Source of the DNA: Ceratothoa steindachneri
Lineage: Eukaryota > Arthropoda > Malacostraca > Isopoda > Cymothoidae
Length of the DNA: 64,000 nucleotides
NCBI GenBank assembly: GCA_963969495.1
Contig: OZ018326.1
Location: 152,458,306 to 152,522,305 of the forward strand
Reading direction: 5' to 3'
Position numbers and translations under genes: made by a program. Below, piece after piece: positions 11,800 to 22,689 of this stretch (position 1 is the stretch's first letter; the number at the start of each line of letters is the position of its first letter). The notes below the pieces were generated by a model. That model did no database searches. It saw only the letters and a program-made list of their open reading frames with translations, and was not told the origin of the DNA.

Positions 11800-12840
11800 C
11801 CTTTTTGGTAGCTTGCTATTTCAGCACCCTACGTAATCCACGTTTCTACGACAGGGAATGAAATTGATTGGTTTATCCTGCACCATCCAGAGAATTTTAT
11901 GATAAACAAAAAGACAAATTTGTCTGCAATCTATAAAGAATAAATGTTAATTGGCGCATACATGCGGCAAATCCGAATGCAAGACTGAAAAGAACACAAA
12001 GAAAATCAAGGAGGTACAAAAAGTAAGTCTATTTTTGCAAGTGAGGGCCACTTTTTTTCCATTTCAGATTAGCCCTCAGTTATTCAGAACTGAGATTAAC
12101 CCCCCCTCCCCATTATATAATCCTGCAAGGGTGCTACCTCCTTGACGAAAGGGGCTAGACCGCAAATATTCAGGTAGCTTGCAAAAAAACAACGCTGGCA
12201 ACTCCGCCATGAAGTTTAATTTACCAGCAAATCTCAAAGGAAGGCGTGTAGAGTGTTACTCCTGGTACTTGGAGGAAAGACACACCCTCTTGTCACCAGG
12301 GCCCCAGCAGTCTTAAACTATATTCAGACTATCTAGGTTTTATTCTTTCTAGACACTGATATTTTGCCCCCCTTTCGCCACTTTCTTTACTAGCTTCTTC
12401 TCATCTATTTTCTTGGCCAGCGGCCAACCGGCCTTCGTCCACTCGTCCCTGGTCGAGAAGAAGTGAGGGGGGATGGTTCCCCCCTCCCTCTTGGCTCCTG
12501 TTGGAAGGGGGGGCGGGCTTTAACATATCTGTATTCTTCCTACCTGTTTCTCCTTCTAGGTTTTCCTAGCAATTCGATGCCATGTGACATCTGGAGGCTT
12601 ATGCTCCCTCCCAGCCCGAATGCCTGCAAGAAAATCTACGGCTATATGTCTTCCACCCATTTTCACTTCCGTCAGGTTCGCCACTTTCTATACACATCTC
12701 TCCTTGACGAGAAACAAAAGCTTTGAAAGCGACCCAATTTATTACTTCACAAGTACAGGACTAGTTTCGGAGCGTAACGCTCCATCCTTCAGCTGTAAAA
12801 AGACTGACAAAGTTTTTTTTTTCTCATTAATTATAATCGG
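11800..12840. other. Non-coding stretch, nothing recognised
   Basis: C-rich runs near 12100 and 12480. Short open frames carry no known motif. Confidence 0.4.
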
Positions 12841-12844
12841 CGTG

Positions 12845-13280
12845 TATACCCCGTTGATCCACTATTAAGATCAGCGTTTACCCTCCGCTAATCCACTATT
12901 AAGATCAGCGTTTACACTCCGCTAATCCACTATTAAGATCAGCGTTTACCCTCCGCTAATCCTCTATTAAGATAAGCATGTATACTCCTCTAATCCACTA
13001 TTAAAATCAGCGTGTAACTCCGCTAATCCACTATTAAGATCAGCGTTTTACCCTCCGCTAATCCACTATTAAGATAAGCGTGTATACTCCGCTAATCCAC
13101 TATTAAAACCAGCGTGTACACTCTGCTAATCCACTATTAAAATAAGCGTATGCACTCCGCTAATCCACTATTAAGATCAGCGTTTACACTCCGCTAATTC
13201 AATATTAAGATCAGCGTGTATACTCCGCTAATACACTATTAAGATCAGCGTGTACACTCTGCTAATCCACTAATAAGATC
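12845..13280 (+). repeat. Minisatellite C, ~34-bp unit, about 12-13 copies
   Basis: Unit is approximately CTCCGCTAATCCACTATTAA plus GATCAGCGTGTATA. Variants alternate GTTTACC, GTGTATA and GTGTACA between units. It runs from the CGTGTATACCCCGTTGATCC copy at 12840 to AATCCACTAATAAGATC at 13278. Confidence 0.9.
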
Positions 13281-13284
13281 TTAC

Positions 13285-14130
13285 AAACTTTCTGATGCGA
13301 TACGACCTCGTGGCTATTTGTATTTTCAATTTGAGAAGAAAATCTAATCGAAAGATTTGTGGCAAAAACACCCTATTGTTTACTCTTGTGAGAATCATTT
13401 TCATCAACAGAGATAAAAGAAAAGTAGAATGGAATGACGTCCATCTAGATTCCGGCCGTTTCATTTTATATTTAAGGCGTACGTGGCATCTAGCCTTGCA
13501 ACGCTTCTCACAGACTAAATTCTATACAAGCTCGTTCTTTCATATATGTTTGGGGAATTTTCGCTTTTTATTCTCTTTTAGCTAAACTGGTTTATACATT
13601 ATACCAAATTTTTTAAAACAGTTAAACAGCTTTTACAGCATTTTAATCACTAAATTTTATAAATTAAACATTTAAAAAAAGTTTTAGCCGTATGCGTCAT
13701 CGCCCACTTATAAGAAACGTATATGTAATATCCGCCAATGAACAAAAGAAATCGACATGTATTTTATTCGCCAACTTAAACTATCTTTGTTATCAATTCA
13801 TATGATAAATGGGATGGAACTCACAAAGAAGCAAAAGTAACACCACCTCAACCTTGAACTATATAACACAAGTATGATATTGAGTGATATTTCTCGTTTC
13901 TATGACAACTTTTTTGTTTTATTATTCTTGAATTATTATCATTCAAACACCCCATAATAGGTGACTACAATGACAAAATAAACCACATTTCTTTTGTTGT
14001 TCCTTTGGCTTTGCTTATATTTGTTTATCTTGAGTTTTCTTTTTAAACAAATCTGATAACACTCTTTAAGAAAATTGACATAGAAACTTTATCCAGGCGC
14101 AATCTGAAAAAAAAATCCCTCCCCTTTATA
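13285..14130. other. AT-rich non-coding stretch
   Basis: No gene or recognisable repeat. It precedes the MITE at 14136. Confidence 0.4.
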
Positions 14131-14135
14131 CTAGA

Positions 14136-14411
14136 CAGGGTGGCCCCCAAATAATTGGACCGTTTTTGAGAAGCAATAACACAATAACCATTGCATCTAG
14201 GGAAATGAAATAAAAGACAAATGAAAGATGAATCATTTATCAATAAATAATTATTCCCTATAAAAATCGTCTTAAAGTCGATATTTACAAAGAATAAGTA
14301 CAGATAAAGGATTCCTCTTTCATTTGTTTTTAGTTCATGTCCCTATAGCTGCAATGATTATATGATGTAGTGCTTCTCAAAAACAGTCCAATTTTGAAGG
14401 GGGCCACCCTG
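14136..14411. mobile_element. 276-bp MITE with long terminal inverted repeats
   Basis: The left end, CAGGGTGGCCCCC followed by an AATTGGACCGTTTTTGAGAAGC block, is mirrored at the right end by GCTTCTCAAAAACAGTCCAATT then GGGGGCCACCCTG. The inverted repeats are about 38 bp with one small offset. A TA follows the right end; the left flank is GA, so a TA target duplication is not preserved on both sides. No coding capacity. Termini of this CAGGGTGGCC type are common in Tc1/mariner-group derivatives. Confidence 0.75.
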
Positions 14412-14419
14412 TATATGGC

Positions 14420-15730
14420 TCTATGTGTACTTATTATGTGCGATTAATGTATCATACAGGCTTACTCCTACGTACACATGATTCTCTTCCCAGAAAATCA
14501 AGGCCGATGAAAACTATTGCGTTTAAAATGCTTTATTCTAAAATTGTCTGTCTACCTACGCATGAAGTATGCGACCGAGCAAAGGCAAAAGGCTCACACG
14601 AAGGCTTTGAACTCGACACAATGCCATGATATTATTTCCTCTCTACTTATTTGAGCAGAATGCGGAAATAATATCTAAGAGAGTCAGCCATATTTATCTT
14701 CCATGTCCGGTATACGTCACTGACGAAGGAGTGGGTCGTGTGTCCATGAACGTATTTAGAGAACGTTCTATACACTCATATTGGGCCTCATAGTGTATTT
14801 TGATGAGCAAAGTAGACTAAAGGTGGGAGGGGCCACTTATCAATCAATTCTCTTGGAGAATTTTTTTATGACGTTTAACGCCATCTATCACCATCTGCTG
14901 GGTTTAAGCAGACGCGGAAAATATAAGCGGGAAATTCAAAAGAAGTACAAAAGACGTCTTGAGACAGAGTACTGGGGTCGGAAGGCCACGCCGCTCCTCC
15001 AGGTTTCATATGTAGCATGGGGTATTATCTCCCTACACCATGGCAGAAGTAACCCTGCTACCTGAAATGTGGAGAATTGCGTGCCCTCTTGGCCTCAACG
15101 CCACTGACCCTGCCACTATAGATGTGCACATCTTCACTGCCTCTATCTTCATTTTCTTAAAATTTCTTTTTTCCAATCTTCTGCAATAGATGCGCTCGTT
15201 GGTTTCTCTGTTTAAAAAAAAAATCACAAACCAAAAATTACAAGATTTTTCATCTTCTATTAAGGAATTTCGTGGACATTTACAAGAATTTTCAATTCAA
15301 AGAATTTTCAAGGACCAGAGGGGGTTTGGCATTGCATTAGTTCCCTTCCCAACTTTATTTCTTTTCCCTGGACTGAACGTAACGCCGCCTCGAATTTACC
15401 GAAGGGAAAAATCATTTCCTGGACTCAAGTGTACAATCGAAGGAGGGAAGATTTTATACATTTCTAAGTTGAACAGGAAGATTCCGACAGCTAATTTAGT
15501 CCGAATGTTCATTAAAGGGTGGACGATAATAATGTTAAGCAAGTTTCAATTAATGGGTGGTGAATATAATTCGAAATTCCGGTCTAAAAGGGTCATTTTG
15601 ATAACATGGTCGTTAAAAGGAAAACCAATCACCAGTAGTGAAAGATTTCGTCGGATGGCATGTTTAACTAAGCTTTTTCTGCTCTACTTTAGTAAGACAA
15701 TCAACGTTTAATTGCTTAAAGTGGAAGAGG
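14420..15730. other. Non-coding stretch with one unassigned open frame
   Basis: A 173-codon plus-strand frame (15190-15711) is open, but I recognise no domain, signal or repeat in it. It begins in an A-run and has no supporting context. I treat it as chance. Confidence 0.35.
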
Positions 15731-15735
15731 TTGTA

Positions 15736-17002
15736 AAGGGTGTTCCATTAAGACGGATCGAAGTTAGCAGTAAATAAAACAGTGTTATTGATGAAAATTT
15801 ATTGATTTCACTATTGGATCATGTTATTTGAGTCATGGTAATTATGTGTGTAAAATAATATCGCCGAAATATCCGCCAAGGCTTCGGCGGCTCACCTCCA
15901 CTCGATGGTGAAAATATTTAATGACGTCTCTGCATAGTTGCTCCTCGATCTCACCAATATGCCTTATTATCTCATCCTTCAGCTGTTGAATTGTTGTTGG
16001 CTTGTTGGCATAGACCTTACTTTTGAGATGACCCCAAAGGAAGAAATCTAAAGGCGTCAAGTCACACGATCGTGGTGGCCAATTGACCAGGCTGTTTCGA
16101 GAGATGATGCGACCTGGGAAATTCTCATTCAATAAAGCCATTGTTGCATTGGTTGTGTGGCATGTGGCGCCGTCCTGTTGAAACCACAAATCTTCGACAT
16201 CCATAGAATTCAATTCAGGCCATAAAATGTTGGTTATCATGGCATGGTATCGCTCGCCTGTCACCGTAACAGAATTCCCGGGATAATTTTCGAAGAAATA
16301 CGGCCCAATGATTCCGCTAGCAAAAAATGCACACTAAACGGTGACCTTTTGTGGATACAGTGGCTTTTCAACAATATCCTGGGATTTTCATCAGCCCAAA
16401 TGAGACAATTCTGATTATTAACGAATCCACCAAGATGAAAATGGGCTTCATCAATAAAGATAATTTTTTGCGAAAAATCATCATCGGCTTGCCTTTGCTC
16501 GTGCACCCAATTGAAGCATGTACGGCGCTTCAAGTGGTCAGCAGTCTTCAGCTCTTGTGTCACTTGAATTTTGTAAGCGTGTAGAGACAAATCTTTTGTC
16601 AAAATTCGATGTAACGTTGTTGTGGAGAGGTTCAATTCCTGCGCGCGATGACGAATAGAGGTGTCTGAATCTTCGGCCACATTCTCGCGCACTGCAACAA
16701 TGTTTTCAGCTGAACGGCGTAAACGATCACGCAATGCCGTTTTCATATCTGCCACCGACCCCGTTTGTTTGAATTTACGAACAATTTTCCCAATTGCACT
16801 CTCGGTTGGTCGATTATGTTGACCCAAAAAATCGCGAAGTGCCCGAAACCGTTACTGTTTGAACACGTTTCCGATTGTTAATCTTTCCATGGTTGAAATT
16901 GCCAAAGACTGAAGTTGTTAAATCTGAAAGAAAAAGAAAAAATCATTAGACGCTTAAACTTAACTCACATTTAAAATCGGTCCAAGATATTTGAGCACCC
17001 TT
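15736..17002 (-). mobile_element. DD41D-type Tc1/mariner element, 1267 bp
   Basis: The element starts AAGGGTGTTCC and ends as the complement of AAGGGTGCTC. Further matches extend the imperfect terminal inverted repeat to about 27 bp. TA lies immediately outside both ends (15734-15735 and 17003-17004), the standard target duplication of this superfamily. It encodes one transposase on the minus strand, now broken. Confidence 0.85.
15842..16890 (-). pseudogene. Broken DD41D transposase
   Basis: The likely start is the ATG at 16890. The N-terminal helix-turn-helix region is readable (GQHNRPTESAIGKIVRKF, then LSTTTLHRILTKDL). The first catalytic Asp lies in IFIDEAHFHLGGFVN, the second in WFQQDGATCHT and the third in LTPLDFFLWG. 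Exactly 41 residues separate the second and third Asp, the spacing of the DD41D (rosa/visitor-type) branch rather than DD34D mariner. Breaks: a stop near 16850 in the N-terminal part, a one-base frameshift near 16370 and a stop near 16334. All three acidic residues survive, but no single frame joins them. The C-terminus ends at GDIILHT near 15842. Confidence 0.85.
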
Positions 17003-17159
17003 TATAAGGAAATTCGCATTACGCAAAGGACTTAAAAAAACTAAGTCATTTTTGGGGGGAAATGACCAATACGATATTTGTTCTTATATCGGAACCGAGA
17101 TGAACTTGTGATTAAGACCAAGATTAATTGAGATTAAAATATAAGGATTTTGCCACTGC

Positions 17160-17340
17160 CTGATAGAGGCTACGACCTAGCCGAGTGGGATCACCGCTTC
17201 CAAAGTTAAGCTACATCATATTTGGTTAGTAGACTGATGGAGACTGGGTTCGGGTCGATTTCACGGCGGCTGCCCTTCGCGGTAGGTATATGGGGTTCGA
17301 ACCCCGCATTAAACTGTAGGTACCCACAGAGAAATAAAAA
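17160..17340 (+). repeat. 5S rRNA-derived SINE or 5S pseudogene
   Basis: The order of blocks follows 5S rRNA: GGCTACGACCTAGCC at the start, GATCACCG, AAGTTAAGC (internal box A region), TTTGGTTAGTA, CTGATGGAGACTGGG (box C region). About 30 bases of the 5S first half are missing and several positions differ, so it is not a functional 5S gene. It continues into an unrelated body with GGGGTTCGAACCCCGC and an A-rich end (AGAAATAAAAAAGG), as expected for a SINE of the 5S-headed class. Confidence 0.6.
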
Positions 17341-17344
17341 AGGT

Positions 17345-17718
17345 GGAGCGACGTAAAACCCCTGAGTGCCTTAGATCCCTAAGTGGCTTAAACCTCTGCA
17401 TCCCTTAGAACCCTGCGTGGCTTAGACCCCTTGAGTGGCTTAGACCCATGAGTGGCTGAGATCCCTGAGTGGCTTAGCCCCCTGCATCCCTTAGAACCCT
17501 GCGTGGCTTAGAATATATCATGCCTTAGACCCCTGCATGCCATAGAACCCTGCGTGACTTAGATCCATGAGTGGTTTATATTCCTTAATTTTCTTAGACC
17601 CTTGAGTGGCTTTGACCCCTGCGATCGTTAGAACCCTGCGTGGCTTGGAACCCTGTGGGCCTTAGATCCCTGAGTGGTTTAGACCCCTGAGTGGCTTGGA
17701 ACCCTGTGTGCCTTAGAT
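17345..17718 (+). repeat. Minisatellite D (CCTTAGA/GTGGCTTAGA units)
   Basis: Irregular units of about 16-18 bp, such as CCCTGAGTGGCTTAGA, CCCTGCATCCCTTAGA and CCCTGCGTGGCTTAGA. The array stops at the hAT-like terminus at 17719, and the same units resume at 24638-24665 (CCTTAGAATCCTGCGTGCC). Confidence 0.85.
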
Positions 17719-18458
17719 CAGTGGCGGATCCAGGATAAAAATTTGGGAGGGGAAGGCTATCCTGAATTCCCCCACATGAGTAGTGTGAGAAAGGGGCATT
17801 GATGATTAATAATGATAACACGATTTTTGTGTTTGGGTAGCAACGGTTATTTTCTTGTGCTTGTGTCTCGAATACAGGAACAAAAACACTGTTATTTATT
17901 TCAAACTTTGCTTTTGTGTCAGAATAATGATATTTGTATGGCATTTACCTCTTCCCTCGGGAAGGAAGTGGCTAATTCGAACTTTCATTTGCAAAAAGTA
18001 GAAACAAAACGATATGATACAAAAATAGCAATTATTTATTCTAGAATTACATAAGGGAGACAATTAAAATGTTAGAAATGGGTAGTTTTCCGTGATTTAC
18101 GCTTATACTATAAATTAATTTCACGAATCAGACCCCAAATATAGTCTCCCATCAGATTTTCATTATATGATCCTTGATAGCACCGTTCAAAGTCCAGGAG
18201 ATCCTGGTGAAAGCGCTCGCCATGCTCTTCTGAGTATGCTCCCATGTTCTCCTTAAATTTATCAAGATGATCATCAAGAATAAGGACTTTCAGGGACATC
18301 CTGCAACACATCTTGCCGTAGTTTCTCACCAAGTTCTACATAGTTTTCGGTTTGGTGATTACCTAGGAAGCCCAGAACCACTGCGATAAAGCTGCCCCAC
18401 GCTGTTTTGTCCGTCCTAGTGAGCTTCTCGGGAAACTCCTTGCACTCCATACAGAGGG

Positions 18459-19437
18459 ACCCACTAAAATAGTAATATTTACCCCACCCCCTAAGATATT
18501 ACTTTGGGAGAGAAAGCGAGCCGTTACCCCCGTCCCCCCGACTTCACGCTTTTTGGACTTTCCGCCCGGTTACTGAGAAATTCACACCGAGGCATGACAC
18601 TTTGATTGAAGGCTATCTCCCCGCCGTCTTAATCTTCCCTTCCCCCCAAGTCTGGAGATTATTCGTCTATTTGTAGGATTGCCAATTGCCCTTTTTTGTG
18701 ATCCCCTCGAGACAACTTTTATGGCTCCAGCCGCAGGTCGTTCGTTCAGACCACTGATCGGCCCCATACACTTTCCCTTAAGGACACGCTCTGTTGCCCC
18801 GGCCAATAAAGAAGGTTCGAGAAGGTCTCTCTCCCTCTTCCTGTTTTGGAGGAATCCGGGTATATATGCGCACTCTCAAGGATTACCCGCTGATTCACTT
18901 AGACGACGCTTTCCCGAACGGAGATCCGCTTGAACGGCGCTCTTGCCCGAGAAGTGTTTAATGACGGTCGCAGGCCATGGAAGAGCTGGAGATCACACTC
19001 GTAACTTTGGGTCAGGGAGAAAAGTCTCTGAGATAACGTCAGCCTTTCTCAACCGCCTTCGGATCAAGGATTGGAGAAACCGTCCTCCGAATTTCTTCTG
19101 GTGACCTCTTGAGGACAAGAGGCCCAATAGCTCGCCCAATCCGAGTTTAGAGAAGTCCCCTCCCCCCCTCCTCCGAAGTTCGTCCGGTGACCTCTTGAGG
19201 ACAAGAGGCCGGCATCTCACTAAATCAGTTTGGAGAACGTAGCATCACCCTCTTTGGGTTTCCGTCTACACCCGTGAGTAATCAAGATCACCAAGGACCC
19301 CCCTCCCTCCCAGTTTGCCCCGCTTTACTCTCGAGGTTCAAAGGAACTGAATCTCACACTGCCTCAAGTCTCCCATTATAATCATTTAGTAACCCTGGTT
19401 ATCCAATCAGTATTCGGAACCTAATTCCGTCCTATTC

Positions 19438-19516
<79 letters not shown>

Positions 19517-19704
19517 GTACCCTTTATCTAGCGTATATTTCAAATCAATTTTTGTCGTTGTGTTTGGAATATTCCTTGGTCACCAAGCTGCAGCTAACTA
19601 TTCAAATCGCACTTTTAGAACAATAACCCTTGTTGCCTTGCTTAGCCAACCTTAGAGCCTATGTGCGTATATTCCCGTACACTTGGCTATACTTCGACAC
19701 TCCA
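18459..19704. other. Unclassified ~1.25-kb insertion within the pseudogene
   Basis: This stretch separates the two halves of the uncharacterised family member. It holds a direct duplication of about 86 bp (from about 19086 and 19171) sharing GGTGACCTCTTGAGGACA followed by AGAGGCC. It also has GGGTATATATGCGC (18858, TATA-like) and a (TA)n tract (19438-19513). It might be a solo LTR or other TE, but I could not define ends or a target duplication. Confidence 0.4.
19438..19513. repeat. (TA)n microsatellite
   Basis: About 38 perfect TA units. Confidence 0.98.
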
Positions 19705-20894
19705 TGATTTTTTTTATTTGTGAACCGACGAAGACTCCGGCTTCCACCTTTGCCGCAGATAGCTTAGGAAAGAAATCTTGGAGATACTTGAAAGCTGCAG
19801 ACTATTTATCTAGAGCTCTGACAAATTGTTTCATAAAATCAAATTTGTAGTGCAGAGGAGGAAACAGTACTTGTGAGGGGTCCAACAAAAGCTCCCATTT
19901 GACGTTTTTTCTCCCCTCACTAAATTCGATCCGTTGTGGCCAATTCCGCTGATTATACATAGTGTGCCACGGTGTCCCTACTGTCCCAAAGGCAAAGATA
20001 ACAAGGAAACTTGGTAAAGCCACTCTGGAAACCCATCAAAAAGACCGCCATTTTGAAGTCTCCGATAACCTCCCAACCGTACTCTTGATAATTCAATGCA
20101 TCTAGCAAGATCTTGACACTGCTGTATACCTTTTGAGCTGAAACGAGTGAGCAAATGGAAGAGTTGTATACATGTTCCTGTTATGAAGCAGCACTGTTTT
20201 TAGGCTTCTGGACGAGCTGTCAATGAAGAGGCGCCCTCGTTGGGGGTTACAGGCGATTCCGATTGCCTCAAACAGACAGGTCGCATTGTGATAAAAGCAA
20301 AGCTCATCTTGACGTGAAAAAAAGTTTGAAAAACACTGGTGCCGCTTTCTCTTATCTGATATTTGCACGCTGTCATCTAACAAATCCCACTGCTTGAGTC
20401 TCGAAGCTAAAGGCTTTGCATTGGACTTTGTGAAACCAAGATCTCTGACACGGTCATTGAGATCTTTTTGGTTGGGCTAGTATGTGTTTCTCTACTCAGT
20501 TGCATGTCTGTAATCTGGATCAATGACTTCATCCTCTTCTGAACTGTTTTTCCTTTCTAAAAATTGCTGCTCTTTCTGGAGGAGTGGGTATGTGGAGCTG
20601 AGAACTGTGTGGCACTGGTGCAATATATGACTGAAGGTCTAGATACACGATAACAGGCGCATTTTTCCTGCTCGACATTTGGAAGGGTTCACCATTCGGA
20701 AGAAACAATTGCTTGAGTGGTCAGGTGGTTCCCTCCAAATTCGTAGGATTGCGAAATTCATAGCTCTCTTTTCTTCTCTGTACCATCCTGTAAAAAAAAA
20801 AAAAAATGAAAACATAGGTATAAATATACAAATACTTTTCACTTAGTGTTATTAGAAATGTTAAAAAAAATCCAGTATTCAAATAAACCAAACA

Positions 20895-20895
20895 C

Positions 20896-20985
<90 letters not shown>
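20895..20985. repeat. (TA)n microsatellite abutting mariner
   Basis: About 44 TA units. The mariner at 20986 begins directly after the last TA. Confidence 0.98.
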
Positions 20986-20986
<1 letters not shown>

Positions 20987-21922
20987 GAGGGGCGGTCAAT
21001 AAGTTTTGCAATTCGGATATAAGGAAACGAGATATGAGGAAAAGTGTTTTATTATTTTTCATTATAACTACCCTCGACTTCAATGCACTTGCGCCACTTG
21101 TCCCTGAGGCTTCGAATTCCCGACAACTAGAAATCTCCCGACTGCTGTTCAATCCACTCCTGGACGGCGAGCTGGACATCTTCATCGTCCCAAGCCGGCA
21201 CCCACGCAGAGCAGCCTTGAGCTGGCAGAATAAAAAGTAGTCGCTAGGGGCCAGAGCTGGACTGTAGGGGAGGGGAAGATGGTTGAGATCCTCGAATCCG
21301 CACTCCCGCAGGGCAGCTTGTGCAACTCTGGCCTTGTGGACTTTGACGACGTTGAAGTCGATCATGGGGCGTGAGGTTTCTAGGGACCCAACGGGCAGAG
21401 ACCTTGGTCATGGCCAAATTGTCGTGGATGATGTTGATAACACTTCCATGTGATATGCCAAGTTGTCGCTCGATTTCTTCGACCTTCACCCATCGATTTT
21501 CGAGGATTATCCTCTCCACACCGGCCACATTGTCCTAGGTGTTCACGTCTGAGGGGCGTCCTGGACGGGGGTCATCTTCAAGGTACTCACGACCATGGTA
21601 GAACTCCCTATTCCAGCGAGCAGTGGTTGCATAGGAAGGGGCGGTGTCGGTGTACACTGCAACCATGCGTTCATGGATCTCTTTTGCATTCTTGCCTTCT
21701 TTGGTCAAAAGTTTGATCACTGCGCGGTGCTCAACCTTCTCCATTGTTGAAAAATTTATGACTGACGATCTTCGATCAGCTACTGCTTCTTAAATAGATG
21801 AGTCAGGAGCGTGCGGCTGCAGGTCCTGACTTATCATAACTTGTCCTAATACCCCCACAAACAGCCATCCCCCTTCCTCTGTTTTGCTCTACCGATTCGA
21901 AAAACTTATTGACCACCCCTCG
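20986..21922 (-). mobile_element. Internally deleted mariner element, 937 bp
   Basis: The left end is CGAGGGGCGGTCAATAAGTT and the right end is the complement of CGAGGGGTGGTCAATAAGTT, with TA outside both ends (20984-20985, 21923-21924). On the minus strand the transposase starts at 21744. Its N-terminus (MEKVEHRAVIKLLTKEGKN, LEDDPRPGRPSD, then ILENRWVKVEEIERQLGISH, VPRNLTPHDR) gives the two helix-turn-helix regions, with a stop after VNT. It then jumps directly to VHKARVAQAALRECGF and YSPALAPSDYFLF. The segment carrying the first two catalytic Asp residues is missing, so this is a non-autonomous deletion derivative. Full-length mariners are about 1.3 kb. Confidence 0.85.
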
Positions 21923-21934
21923 TATAAGCTTGAG

Positions 21935-22650
21935 TCTTATATTCAGAAAGAAGAACAAAACAAAGAAGGCGGGTCCCATCTTTAATTCCAACGTTTCGAG
22001 TTATTACAAAACCCATCTTCAGGAACTAAAAGCACAAGTTCAAAGTTAAAAACCACAGATCAGAGAAAATCACAAAAAATGACGTTAAAAATCTAAATTT
22101 AAAAATCACTATTTTGTTAATGAACAAACAAAATAATGGGGTAAGGAACAGCGAAATATTTGTAAAGAGATACTATCAATTAAGGACAAAGAAAGTAAAC
22201 GTTTTTTTTACAAAATTAAAGAATTGAAATGAAAAAATAGAGAATTGGATACATAAAAAAGGTAAAACTAAAATATAGACACTAAAACATTACCTTACAT
22301 GGTCGGATCACAATGACGAGTGAAAACAGGATGGAATTCAAAGTATGAATACAGCTTGGCTGGTTGTTAAGTTATAAACAGAGGAAACGATGACGTGTCT
22401 TCATTTAAATTTGGGTGGTTGTATTTAATACAGAGTGATTCTTTAATGCGGAGAGATGAAATAGATTTAGCAAATTTTAAGACAGAAAAATCATTGGAGG
22501 ACACGTCTGTTTTACAATCAATGGCATGTTTCCTGATGGAAGAAAACTCTTTGTTACTTGTCCACAGATGTAACAAAACCTTGTGGTGGACACAATATGT
22601 ACACACACAAACCCATGAAGTAGTAATGTGTACACTCAGCCAATGTAAAT
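21935..22650 (-). pseudogene. Penelope-like element 3' fragment (tentative)
   Basis: The complement of 22606-22367 reads HKVLLHLWTSNKEFSSIRKH, then DFSVLKFAKSISSLRIKES, LCIKYNHPNLNEDTSS, FPLFIT and a stop. This matches the end of GIY-YIG endonuclease domains of Penelope-like elements, where the LRIKESLxI...PxLN pattern closes the protein. The true GIY-YIG core is not visible upstream. The downstream part (about 22020-21960) contains GAAGATGGGTTTTGTAATAA and an AACGTTGGAATT block, which I associate with 3' ends of such elements. Confidence 0.45.
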
Positions 22651-22689
22651 AAATTTATGTGTGAAACGAAATAAAAAGAAACAGATGAA

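Larger units (their letters stand above)
18108..20650 (-). pseudogene. Broken member of an uncharacterised multicopy arthropod protein family
   Basis: Two pieces on the minus strand read as one protein. Piece 1 (about 20650-19705) gives LNDRVRDLGFTKSNAKPLAS, RLKQWDLLDDSVQISDKRKR, CFSNFFSRQDELCFYHN, GRLFIDSSSRSLKTVLLHN, EVIGDFKMAVFLMGFQSGFT, CYLCLWDSRDTVAHYV, VLFPPLHYKFDFMKQFVRALD and SAAFKYLQDFFPKLSAAK. Piece 2 (about 18458-18108) gives TDKTAWGSFIAVVLGFLGN, NMGAYSEEHGERFHQDLLDF and NENLMGDYIWGLIRE. I recall this motif order from many unnamed arthropod proteins, function unknown. It is broken by several stops (after RHATE, RALDK and others), a frameshift near 18330 and 1.25 kb of unrelated DNA. 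A Cys-x-x-Cys pair and conserved Asp/His residues could suit a nuclease fold, but that is speculation. Confidence 0.6.

Noticed and set aside
15190..15711. 173-codon plus-strand open frame
   Set aside because: No recognised motif, starts in an A-run, no repeat or neighbour support. It could be real, but I cannot support it.
17280..17315. tRNA gene suggested by GGGGTTCGAACCCCGC
   Set aside because: B-box-like and self-complementary, but no matching A box, anticodon arm or acceptor stem. It lies in the body of the 5S-derived SINE.
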